Source: Arbacia lixula (lineage: Eukaryota > Echinodermata > Echinoidea > Arbacioida > Arbaciidae). From it: a stretch of 64,000 nucleotides of DNA. Shown here piece by piece: positions 14,334-27,242 of this stretch (its first letter is position 1; each line of letters starts with the position of its first letter). The stretch spans positions 1,691,808 to 1,755,807 of the forward strand of contig OZ022587.1 in assembly GCA_963669155.1 (NCBI GenBank). Reading direction: 5' to 3'. The notes beneath the pieces are model-generated. The model was not told where the DNA came from. It did not search any database and was given only the letters and a program-made list of their open reading frames with translations. The position numbers were made by a program, and so were the translations under genes.

Positions 14334-17300
14334 CTGATCAAGTGAAATATATAGCAGAAACCCTCATACTCGCTTTTTAATCTAAATGTCACAATAAACT
14401 CTATCAAAATCATGAGTTAATTTTTAGTGTAATATCTATATTCACAACTAATATGAACAAAGACCTTAAGTTTATATTACGTTCAAGCTGCATTGGCTGG
14501 ATCTTGTCAACTAACTAGAACAAGCGGCATTCATGGAACAACCAACGAGATATATTTGCAATCAATATTCCTTTGGATTTCATTTTTTCAAAATTTAATG
14601 TGCTCTTACATATCGATACAACAGACTTAGATAAACTTACAAGATATTGCTTTAAAATACACATTACAAAGAAGGGTGTCAACTTACCTTCAAAGGTTTA
14701 TCACTGATTTCCTGTTTTGGAAAATACAACAGTACCCTTTTATGTTTAAAACATCTTTGAGAATAAAGATATTCTTTTAGATGTATTTAATTTTGGGTTG
14801 ATGATATGAATAGTACTCAATTTTTGAATAACCACCATTCTTATATCAATTGCTTGATTATGCTAAGACTTTCACTAATATTCTTGTCCACTAGTTTTGT
14901 CGCACATTTTTAAAGAGACACTTAATGTTGACGTAAATTTAAAGGTTACAGGATTTTACTTCATATATTAATACTAAGCGCGATGAAACTATTGGTATGC
15001 AAAACGTATGCGTAGAACTCGTCATGAAGACGTAGGTTGCCCGCCATTTCCATGGGGTTGTGACGTAAGTAATGACGAATGAATCTTGTTAGGTCATGGC
15101 AGGCTGTTATTTATGAGATAGTTGTCCTGGTCAATTTGAGGCCTACAATCTGATTAGGTTAAACAGCAGATACCCTAATAGTACTTTTTATTCTAATTTA
15201 TACATTAGATTTCATCCAAATCATGAGTTCATTTTTAATGCAATATCTATATTGAAAACTGATGTCAACAAAGACACTGTGTTTATATTACATTCAAACT
15301 GAACTCGCCTGACCGTGTAAATTCAGTTAAATTAGCGGCATTCATGGTATAACCAGCGAGAAATGTTTTTAATACCCTAATCAAATTTGAATTCCTTTGA
15401 ATTTCAAATTTTCCGTCTTTAATGTGCTATTTACATATCGATACAATAGGCTAACACAAACTAATAAGACATTTCTTTAAAACACACATTACGAAAAAGA
15501 GTTTCAACTTACCTCGAAGCTGAGGGCCCTCATCTTCTGTTTTGGAAAATACAACAGTGCCCTTTTATGTTAAAAACATCTTTGTGAATGTGATATTTTT
15601 ACATGTATTTCATTTTTGGTTAATGATATAAATATTGCTCAATTAAAAAAACACACCATTCTTATTTCAATTACTTGATTTTGCTAGCACGTTCACTAAT
15701 ATTCTTGTCGACTAGTTTGGTTGCACCTTTGTTAAAAGATATTGATATTCGACGTTAACTTATATGTAACAGTATATTACTTCACATATTGATCCTAAGC
15801 GCGATGAGACTATTGATATGCAAGACGTATGCGTAGATCTCGTCATACAGACGTAGGTTTGCCCGCTATTTCCAGGGAGTTGTGACGTAATTAATGACGA
15901 ATGAATCTTGCTAGGTCATGGCAGGCTGTTGGTTATGAGATAGTTGTCCTGGTCAACTTGAGGGATACAATCTTATCAGGTGAAATAAACAGCAGATACC
16001 CTAATAGTACTTTTTATTCTAATTTTTACATTAGATTTCATCTAAATCATGAGTTCATTTTCAATGTAATATCTATATTGACAACTGATGTCAACAAAGA
16101 CACTGTGTTAATATTTCATTAAAATTGCACTCGCCGGCCCGTGTCAATTCAGTTGAATTAGCGGCATTCATGGCATAACCAGCGAGAAAATGTTTTAATC
16201 AATATTCCTTTGGATTTCAAATTTTCCGTCTTTAATGTGCTATTTACATATCGATACAATAGGCTAACACAAACTAATAAGACATTTCTTTAAAACACAC
16301 ATTACGAAGAAGAGTGTCAACTTACCTCGAAGCTGGGGGCCCTTATCTTCTGTTTTGGAAAATACAACAGTGCCCTTTTATGTTAAAAACATCTTTGTGA
16401 ATGTGATATTTTTTACATGTATTTCATTTTGGGTTAATGATATAAATAGTGCTCAATTAAAAAAAAAAAAAAAACATTCTTATTTCAATTACTTGATTTA
16501 GCTAGCACGTTCACTAATATTCTTGTCCACTAGTTTGGTGGCACCTTTGTTGAAAGATATTGATATTCGACGTTAACTTATATGTAACATTATATTACTT
16601 CACATATTGATCCTAAGCGCGATGAGACTATTGATATGCAAAACGTACGCGTAGATCTCGTCATACAGACGTAGGTTTGGCCGCTATTTCCAGGGGGTTG
16701 TGACGTAATTAATGACGAATGAATCTTGCTAGGTCATGGCAGGCTGTTGGTTATGAGATAGTTGTCCTGGTCAACTTGAGGGATACAATCTCATCAGGTG
16801 AAATAAACAGCAGATACCCTAATAGTCATTTTTAATCTAATTTTTACATTAGATTTCATCTAAATCATGAGTTCATTTTTAATGTAATATCTATATTGAC
16901 AACTGATGTCAACAAAGACACTGTGTTTATATTACATTAAAACTGCACTCGCCGGACCGTGTCAATTCAGTTGAATTAGCGGCATTCATGGCATAACCAG
17001 CGAGAAAATGTTTTAATCAATATTCCTTTGGATTTCAAATTTTCCGTCTTTAATGTGCTATTTACATATCGATACAATAGGCTAACACAAACTAATAAGA
17101 CATTTCTTTAAAACACACATTACGAAGAAGAGTGTCAAGTTACCTTGAAGCTGGGGGCCCTCATCTCCTGTTTTGGAAAATACAACAGTGCCCTTTTATT
17201 TAAAAAACATCTTTGTGAATGATGATATGTTTACTGTATTTTATTTTGGGTTAATGATATAAATAGTGCTTGATTAAAAAAAAAACACCATTCTTATATC

Positions 17301-17374
17301 AATTACTTGATTTTGCTAGCACGTTCACTAATTTTCTTGTGCACTAGTTGAAAGATATTGATATTCGACGTTAA

Positions 17375-17803
17375 AGGAATTTCGACCCGGAGCTCAAGAG
17401 GGCGCTGTTGGATGACGTCACAATCATCGCCATCTTAGTTCCGAAGTCTGACGAGTAGCGCTGTCAATCAAACTGGTAGATTGCGGATATGCGTTGCTTG
17501 CCCTTTCACGTACGTTGTGAGCGCTAGCCGAGCGAGCTATGCCAGTACACGTTTGTGCATACCGTAAACGGCGTAATGTACATGTACGTGGGCGGAGCCA
17601 GCAGGGAACAGCCGCCGAATCATGAGCCGAACTGTATTTCGGCATACCTAGATTGAGAATCGACATTCTTCGGGCATTCGGAACATAGCATTTGCGTAAC
17701 CGGTGAAATTATCGAATAACATTGCCGTCATTGGACAACACGTACTGTCCGCTCATGCGCTTACATGGAATAACGCCCTCTTGAGCGCCGGGTCTGATTG
17801 TCT
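17375..17803. mobile_element. TTAA-flanked MITE 3 (429 bp)
   Basis: TTAA is duplicated at 17371-17374 and 17804-17807, inside a motif that is constant at the same place in all other units. The 30-bp terminal inverted repeats (17375-17404 and 17774-17803) match at about 24 positions, with the last 13 identical (GCTCAAGAGGGCG). The interior is far more GC- and CpG-rich than the array. The reading frame on its minus strand (80 codons) has no recognisable product. Confidence 0.9.
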
Positions 17804-17822
17804 TTAACTTATATGTAACAGT

Positions 17823-20800
17823 ATATTACTTCACATATTGATCCTAAGCGCGATGAGACTATTGATATGCAAAAAGTATGCGTAGAATTTGTCACAAAGG
17901 CGTAGGTTGCCGCTATTTCCAGGGTGTTGTGACGTAAGTAATGAATTTTGCTAGGTCATGGCAGGCTGTTGGTTATGAGATAGTTGTCCTGTTCAACTTG
18001 AGGCTTACAATCTAATCAGGTGAAATTAACAGCAGAAGCCCTAACAGTCAGTAGTATTATGAATATTGCATTGAATTTCATCGAAATTAGGAGTTGATTT
18101 TTATATCTTTCTTGACAACTATATTTGGATCTCCATTTCCAGGTTGTTTTGACAAGAGTAATGACCTATGAAACTCGCCAGATCTCGGCGGGCTGATGGT
18201 GATGAAATAGTTGTCCCGTTCAACTTAAAGCCTGCATGCTGATCAAGTGAAATATACAACAGAAACCCTCATAGTCATTTTTAGAGTAAATGTCACAATG
18301 AATTTCATCAAAATAATCAGTACCCTTTTATGTTATAGAGATCTTTTTAAATAATTTATTTTCTCTAAATGTATTTCAGGTTTGATTGGTGATGAGACCC
18401 ATATCAATGTTTGAATGCAAAATAAAGATGGATCTGGGCAGGGATGTCGCTAAGATTTACACATTACAAAACAGAAGATCAACATACTTTCAAAGAAGGA
18501 GCCATTTCTGCCAGTCCTGCGTAGAACTCGTCATCCAGATGTAGTTCGCCCTCCATTACCAGGTTGATGTGACATGAGTAATGACCTATGAATCTTGCCA
18601 GATCTCGGCAGGCTGATGGTGATGAAATAGTTGTCCCGTTCAACTTGAAGCCTGCATGCTGATCAAGTGAAATATATAGCAGAAACCCTCATACTCGCTT
18701 TTTAATCTAAATGTCACAATAAACTCTATCAAAATCATGAGTTAATTTTTAGTGTAATATCTATATTCACAACTAATATGAACAAAGACCTTAAGTTTAT
18801 ATTACATTCAAGCTGCATTGGCTGGATCTTGTCAACTAACTAGAACAAGCGGCATTCATGAAACAACCAACGAGATATATTTGCAATCAATATTCCTTTG
18901 GATTTCATTTTTTCAAAATTTAATGTGCTCTTACATATCGATACAACATACTAAGATAAACTTACAAGATATTGCTTTAAAATACACATTACAAAGAAGA
19001 GTGTCAACTTACCTTCAAAGGTTTATCACTGATTTCCTGTTTTGGAACATACAACAGTACCCTTTTATGTTTAAAACATCTTTGAGAATAAAGATATTCT
19101 TTTAGATGTATTTGATTTTGGGTTGATGATATGAATAGTACTCAATTTTTGAATAACCACAATTCTTATATCAATTGCTTGATTATGCTAAGACTTTCAC
19201 TAATATTCTTGTCCACTAGTTTTGTCGCACATTTTCAAAGAGACACTTAATGTTGACGTAAATTTAAAGGTTACAGGAGTTTACTTCATATATTAATACT
19301 AAGCGCGATGAAACTATTGGTATGCAAAACGTATGCGTAGAACTCGTCATGAAGACGTAGGTTGCCCGCCATTTCCATGGGGTTGTGACGTAAGTAATGA
19401 CGAATGAATCTTGTTAGGTCATGGCAGGCTGTTATTTATGAGATAGTTGTCCTGGTCAATTTGAGGCCTACAATCTGATTAGGTTAAATAAACAGCAGAT
19501 ATCCTAATAGTACTTTTTATTCTAATTTATACATTAGATTTCATCTAAATCATGAGTTCATTTTTAATGCAATATCTATATTGAAAACTGATGTCAACAA
19601 AGACACTGTGTTTATATTACATTAAAACTGCACTCGCCTGACCGTGTAAATTCAGTTAAATTAGCGGCATTCATGGTATAACCAGCGAGAAATGTTTTTA
19701 ATACCCTAATTAAATTTGAATTCCTTTGAATTTCAAATTTTCCGTCTTTAATGTGCTATTGACATATCGATACAATAGGCTAACACAAACTAATAAGACA
19801 TTTCTTTAAAACACACATTGCAAAAAAGAGTTTCAACTTACCTCGAAGCTGAGGGCCCTCATCTTCTGTTTTGGAAAATACAACAGTGCCCTTTTATGTT
19901 GAAAACATCCTTGTGAATGTGATATTTTTACATGTATTTCATTTTTGGTTAATGATATAAATAGTGCTCAATTAAAAAAAAAACACCATTCTTATTTCAA
20001 TTACTTGATTTTGCTAGCACGTTCACTAATATTCTTGTCGACTAGTTTGGTTGCACCTTTGTTGAAAGATATTGATATTCGACGTTAACTTATATGTAAC
20101 AGTATATTACTTCACATATTGATCCTAAGCGCGATGAGACTATTGATATGCAAGACGTATGCGTAGATCTCGTCATACAGACGTAGGTTTGCCCGCTTTT
20201 TCCAGGGAGTTGTGACGTAATTAATGACGAATGAATCTTGCTAGGTCATGACTGGCTGTTGGTTATGAGATAGTTGTCCTGGTCAACTTGAGGGATACAA
20301 TCTTATCAGGTGAAATAAACAGCAGATACCCTAATAGTACTTTTTATTCTAATTTATACATTAGATTTCATCTAAATCATGAGTTCATTTTTAATGTAAT
20401 ATCTATATTGGCAACTGATGTCAACAAAGACACTGTGTTTTTATTACATTAAAACTGCACTCGCCGGCCCGTGTCAATTCAGTTGAATTAGCGGCATTCA
20501 TGGCATAACCAGCGAGAAAATGTTTTAATCAATATTCCTTTGGATTTCAAATTTTCCGTCTTTAATGTGCTATTTACATATCGATACAATAGGCTAACAT
20601 AAACTAATAAGACATTTCTTTAAAACACACATTACGAAGAAGAGTGTCAACTTACCTCGAAGCTGGGGGCCCTCATCTCCTGTTTTGGAAAATACAACAG
20701 TGCCCTTTTATTTAAAAAACATCTTTGTGAATGTAATATTTTCACATGTATTTTATTTTGGGTTAATGATATAAATAGTGCTCAATTAAAAAAAAAAAAA

Positions 20801-22532
20801 CATTCTCATTTCAAATACTTGATTTAGCTAGCACGTTCACTAAGATTGTTGTCCACTAGTTTGGTGGCACCTTTGTTGAAAGATATTGATATTCGACGTT
20901 AACTTATATGTAACAGTATATTACTTCACATATTGATCCTAAGCGCGATGAGACTATTGATATGCAAAACGTATGCGTAGATCTCGTCATACAGACGTAG
21001 GTTTGCCCGCTATTTCCAGGGGGTTGTGACGTAATTAATGACGAATGAATCTTGCTAGGTCATGACTGGCTGTTGGTTATGAGATAGTTGTCCTGGTCAA
21101 CTTGAGGGATACAATCTCATCAGGTGAAATAAACAGCAGATACCCTAATAGTACTTTTTATTCTAATTTATACATTAGATTTCATCTAAATCATGAGTTC
21201 ATTTTTAATGTAATATCTATATTGGCAACTGATGTCAACAAAGACACTGTGTTTTTATTACATTAAAACTGCACTCGCCGGCCCGTGTCAATTCAGTTGA
21301 ATTAGCGGCATTCATGGCATAACCAGCGAGAAAATGTTTTAATCAATATTCCTTTGGATTTCAAATTTTCCGTCTTTAATGTGCTATTTACATATCGATA
21401 CAATAGGCTAACATAAACTAATAAGACATTTCTTTAAAACACACATTACGAAGAAGAGTGTCAACTTACCTCGAAGCTGGGGGCCCTCATCTCCTGTTTT
21501 GGAAAATACAACAGTGCCCTTTTATTTAAAAAACATCTTTGTGAATGTAATATTTTCACATGTATTTTATTTTGGGTTAATGATATAAATAGTGCTCAAT
21601 TAAAAAAAAAAAAAAACATTCTTATTTCAAATACTTGATTTAGCTAGCACGTTCACTAAGATTGTTGTCCACTAGTTTGGTGGCACCTTTGTTGAAAGAT
21701 ATTGATATTCGACGTTAACTTATATGTAACAGTATATTACTTCACATATTGATCCTAAGCGCGATGAGACTATTGATATGCAAAACGTATGCGTAGATCT
21801 CGTCATACAGACGTAGGTTTGCCCGCTATTTCCAGGGGGTTGTGACGTAATTAATGACGAATGAATCTTGCTAGGTCATGGCAGGCTCTTGGTTATGTGA
21901 TAGTTGTCCTTGTCAACTTGAGGGATATAATCTCATCAGGTGAAATAAAGAGCAGATACCCTAATAGTCATTTTTAATCTAATTTTTACATTAGATTTCA
22001 TCTAAATCATGAGTTCATTTTTAATGTAATATCTATATTGACAACTGATGTCAACAAAGACACTGTGTTTATATTACATTAAAACTGCACTCGCCGGACC
22101 GTGTCAATTCAGTTGAATTAGCGGCATTCATGGCATAACCAGCGAGAAATGTTTTTAATCAATATTCCTTTGGATTTCAAATTTTACGTCTTTAATGTGC
22201 TATTTACATATCGATACAATAGGCTAACACAAACTAATAAGACATTTCTTTAAAACACACATTACGAAGAAGAGTGTCAAGTTACCTTGAAGCTGGGGGC
22301 CCTCATCTCCTGTTTTGGAAAATACAACAGTGCCCTTTTATTTAAAAAACATCTTTGTGAATGATGATATTTTTACTGTATTTCATTTTGGGTTCATGAT
22401 ATAAATAGTGCTTGATTAAAAAAAAAAAAACCATTCTTATATCAATTACTTGATTTTGCTAGCACGTTCCCTAATATTCTTGTGCACTAGTTGAAAGATA
22501 TTGATATTCGACGTTAACTTATATGTAACAGT
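17823..22532 (-). repeat. Higher-order unit H6 (C-D-E-A-B-B-B)
   Basis: C at 17823, E exon 18488-18658, A at 19278, B at 20103, 20918 and 21733. At 4.71 kb it shares many private variants with H7, such as the TTACAGGAGT start of the A module and ACATACTAAGATAAAC after the E exon. The two units are therefore likely a recent whole-unit duplication. Confidence 0.9.
18488..18658 (-). CDS. E-type LRR exon copy 6
   Basis: Open over 57 codons, DDEFY form. One change turns LEMEG into LVMEG, the only copy seen with this residue. Confidence 0.45.
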
Positions 22533-25500
22533 ATATTACTTCACATATTGATCCTAAGCGCGATGAGACTATTGATATGCAAAAAGTATGAGTAGAATTT
22601 GTCACAAAGGCGTAGGTTGCCGCTATTTCCAGGGTGTTGTGACGTAAGTAATGAATTTTGCTAGGTCATGGCAGGCTGTTGGTTATGAGATAGTTGTCCT
22701 GTTCAACTTGAGGCTTACAATCTAATCAGGTGAAATTAACAGCAGAAGCCCTAACAGTCAGTAGTATTATGAATATTGCATTGAATTTCATCGAAATTAG
22801 GAGTTGATTTTTATATCTTTCTTGACAACTATATTTGGATCTCCATTTCCAGGTTGTTTTGACAAGAGTAATGACCTATGAAACTCGCCAGATCTCGGCG
22901 GGCTGATGGTGATGAAATAGTTGTCCCGTTCAACTTAAAGCCTGCATGCTGATCAAGTGAAATATACAACAGAAACCCTCATAGTCATTTTTAGAGTAAA
23001 TGTCACAATGAATTTCATCAAAATAATCAGTACCCTTTTATGTTATAGAGATCTTTTTAAATAATTTATTTTCTCTAAATGTATTTCAGGTTTGATTGGT
23101 GATGAGACCCATATCAACGTTTGAATGCAAAATAAAGATGGATCTGGGCAGGGATGTCGCTAAGATTTACACATTACAAAACAGAAGCTCAACATACTTT
23201 CAAAGAAGGAGCCATTTCTGCCAGTCCTGCGTAGAACTCGTCATCCAGATGTAGTTCGCCCTCCATTTCCAGGTTGATGTGACATGAGTAATGACCTATG
23301 AATCTTGCCAGATCTCGGCAGGCTGATGGTGATGAAATAGTTGTCCCGTTCAACTTGAAGCCTGCATGCTGATCAAGTGAAATATATAGCAGAAACCCTC
23401 ATACTCGCTTTTTAATCTAAATGTCACAATAAACTCTATCAAAATCATGAGTTAATTTTTAGTGTAATATCTATATTCACAACTAATATGAACAAAGACC
23501 TTAAGTTTATATTACATTCAAGCTGCATTGGCTGGATCTTGTCAACTAACTAGAACAAGCGGCATTCATGGAACAACCAACGAGATATATTTGCAATCAA
23601 TATTCCTTTTAGTTTCATTTTTTCAAAATTTAATGTGCTCTTACATATCGATACAACATACTAAGATAAACTTACAAGATATTGCTTTAAAATACACATT
23701 ACAAAGAAGAGTGTCAACTTACCTTCAAAGGTTTATCACTGATTTCCTGTTTTGGAACATACAACAGTACCCTTTTATGTTTAAAACATCTTTGAGAATA
23801 AAGATATTCTTTTAGATGTATTTGATTTTGGGTTGATGATATGAATAGTACTCAATTTTTGAATAACCACAATTCTTATATCAATTGCTTGATTATGCTA
23901 AGACTTTCACTAATATTCTTGTCCACTAGTTTTGTCGCACATTTTCAAAGAGACACTTAATGTTGACGTAAATTTAAAGGTTACAGGAGTTTACTTCATA
24001 TATTAATACTAAGCGCGATGAAACTATTGGTATGCAAAACGTATGCGTAGAACTCGTCATGAAGACGTAGGTTGCCCGCCATTTCCATGGGGTTGTGACG
24101 TAAGTAATGACGAATGAATCTTGTTAGGTCATGGCAGGCTGTTATTTATGAGATAGTTGTCCTGGTCAATTTGAGGCCTACAATCTGATTAGGTTAAATA
24201 AACAGCAGATACCCTAATAGTACTTTTTATTCTAATTTATACATTAGATTTCATCTAAATCATGAGTTCATTTTTAATGCAATATCTATATTGAAAACTG
24301 ATGTCAACAAAGACACTGTGTTTATATTACATTAAAACTGCACTCGCCTGACCGTGTAAATTCAGTTAAATTAGCGGCATTCATGGTATAACCAGCGAGA
24401 AATGTTTTTAATACCCTAATTAAATTTGAATTCCTTTGAATTTCAAATTTTCCGTCTTTAATGTGCTATTGACATATCGATACAATAGGCTAACACAAAC
24501 TAATAAGACATTTCTTTAAAACACACATTGCAAAAAAGAGTTTCAACTTACCTCGAAGCTGAGGGCTCTCATCTTCTGTTTTGGAAAATACAACAGTGCC
24601 CTTTTATGTTGAAAACATCCTTGTGAATGTGATATTTTTACATGTATTTCATTTTTGGTTAATGATATAAATAGTGCTCAATTAAAAAAAAAACACCATT
24701 CTTATTTCAATTACTTGATTTTGCTAGCACGTTCACTAATATTCTTGTCGACCAGTTTGGTTGCACCTTTGTTGAAAGATATTGATATTCGACGTTAACT
24801 TATATGTAACAGTATATTACTTCACATATTGATCCTAAGCGCGATGAGACTATTGATATGCAAGACGTATGCGTAGATCTCGTCATACAGACGTAGGTTT
24901 GCCCGCTTTTTCCAGGGAGTTGTGACGTAATTAATGACGAATGAATCTTGCTAGGTCATGACTGGCTGTTGGTTATGAGATAGTTGTCCTGGTCAACTTG
25001 AGGGATACAATCTTATCAGGTGAAATAAACAGCAGATACCCTAATAGTACTTTTTATTCTAATTTATACATTAGATTTCATCTAAATCATGAGTTCATTT
25101 TTAATGTAATATCTATATTGGCAACTGATGTCAACAAAGACACTGTGTTTTTATTACATTAAAACTGCACTCGCCGGCCCGTGTCAATTCAGTTGAATTA
25201 GCGGCATTCATGGCATAACCAGCGAGAAAATGTTTTAATCAATATTCCTTTGGATTTCAAATTTTCCGTCTTTAATGTGCTATTTACATATCGATACAAT
25301 AGGCTAACATAAACTAATAAGACATTTCTTTAAAACACACATTACGAAGAAGAGTGTCAACTTACCTCGAAGCTGGGGGCCCTCATCTCCTGTTTTGGAA
25401 AATACAACAGTGCCCTTTTATTTAAAAAACATCTTTGTGAATGTAATATTTTCACATGTATTTTATTTTGGGTTAATGATATAAATAGTGCTCAATTAAA

Positions 25501-27242
25501 AAAAAAAAAAAACATTCTTATTTCAAATACTTGATTTAGCTAGCACGTTCACTAAGATTGTTGTCCACTAGTTTGGTGGCACCTTTGTTGAAAGATATTG
25601 ATATTCGACGTTAACTTATATGTAACAGTATATTACTTCACATATTGATCCTAAGCGCGATGAGACTATTGATATGCAAAACGTATGCGTAGATCTCGTC
25701 ATACAGACGTAGGTTTGCCCGCTATTTCCAGGGGGTTGTGACGTAATTAATGACGAATGAATCTTGCTAGGTCATGGCAGGCTCTTGGTTATGAGATAGT
25801 TGTCCTTGTCAACTTGAGGGATATAATCTCATCAGGTGAAATAAAGAGCAGATACCCTAATAGTCATTTTTAATCTAATTTTTACATTAGATTTCATCTA
25901 AATCATGAGTTCATTTTTAATGTAATATCTATATTGACAACTGATGTCAACAAAGACACTGTGTTTATATTACATTAAAACTGCACTCGCCGGACCGTGT
26001 CAATTCAGTTGAATTAGCGGCATTCATGGCATAACCAGCGAGAAAATGTTTTAATCAATATTCCTTTGGATTTCAAATTTTACGTCTTTAATGTGCTATT
26101 TACATATCGATACAATAGGCTAACATAAACTAATAAGACATTTCTTTAAAACACACATTACGAAGAAGAGTGTCAACTTACCTCGAAGCTGGGGGCCCTC
26201 ATCTCCTGTTTTGGAAAATACAACAGTGCCCTTTTATTTAAAAAACATCTTTGTGAATGTAATATTTTCACATGTATTTTATTTTGGGTTAATGATATAA
26301 ATAGTGCTCAATTAAAAAAAAAAAAACATTCTTATTTCAAATACTTGATTTAGCTAGCACGTTCACTAAAATTGTTGTCCACTAGTTTGGTGGCACCTTT
26401 GTTGAAAGATATTGATATTCGACGTTAACTTATATGTAACAGTATATTACTTCACATATTGATCCTAAGCGCGATGAGACTATTGATATGCAAAACGTAT
26501 GCGTAGATCTCGTCATACAGACGTAGGTTTGCCCGCTATTTCCAGGGGGTTGTGACGTAATTAATGACGAATGAATCTTGCTAGGTCATGGCAGGCTCTT
26601 GGTTATGAGATAGTTGTCCTTGTCAACTTGAGGGATATAATCTCATCAGGTGAAATAAAGAGCAGATACCCTAATAGTCATTTTTAATCTAATTTTTACA
26701 TTAGATTTCATCTAAATCATGAGTTCATTTTTAATGTAATATCTATATTGACAACTGATGTCAACAAAGACACTGTGTTTATATTACATTAAAACTGCAC
26801 TCGCCGGACCGTGTCAATTCAGTTGAATTAGCGGCATTCATGGCATAACCAGCGAGAAATGTTTTTAATCAATATTTCTTTGGATTTCAAATTTTACGTC
26901 TTTAATGTGCTATTTACATATCGATACAATAGGCTAACACAAACTAATAAGACATTTCTTTAAAACACACATTACGAAGAAGAGTGTCAAGTTACCTTGA
27001 AGCTGGGGGCCCTCATCTCCTGTTTTGGAAAATACAACAGTGCCCTTTTATTTAAAAAACATCTTTGTGAATGATGATATTTTTACTGTATTTCATTTTG
27101 GGTTCATGATATAAATAGTGCTTGATTAAAAAAAAAAACACCATTCTTATATCAATTACTTGATTTTGCTAGCACGTTCCCTAATATTCTTGTGCACTAG
27201 TTGAAAGATATTGATATTCGACGTTAACTTATATGTAACATT
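22533..27242 (-). repeat. Higher-order unit H7 (C-D-E-A-B-B-B)
   Basis: C at 22533, E exon 23198-23368, A at 23988, B at 24813, 25630 and 26443. Length equals H6 to within a base or so. B2 and B3 carry the unusual GGCTCTTGG and AAAGAGCAG variants found otherwise in the last B of H6. Confidence 0.9.
23198..23368 (-). CDS. E-type LRR exon copy 7
   Basis: Open over 57 codons, DDEFY form, standard acceptor and donor. Confidence 0.45.

Larger units (their letters stand above)
13498..17822 (-). repeat. Higher-order unit H5 (C-D-E-A-B-B) with MITE 3
   Basis: C at 13498, E exon 14163-14333, A at 14953, B at 15773 and 16592. Without the 429-bp MITE the unit is 3.9 kb, as expected for two B modules. 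Confidence 0.9.

Noticed and set aside
17424-17666. 80-codon frame inside MITE 3
   Set aside because: No similarity recognised; the high CpG content reduces stop codons by chance.
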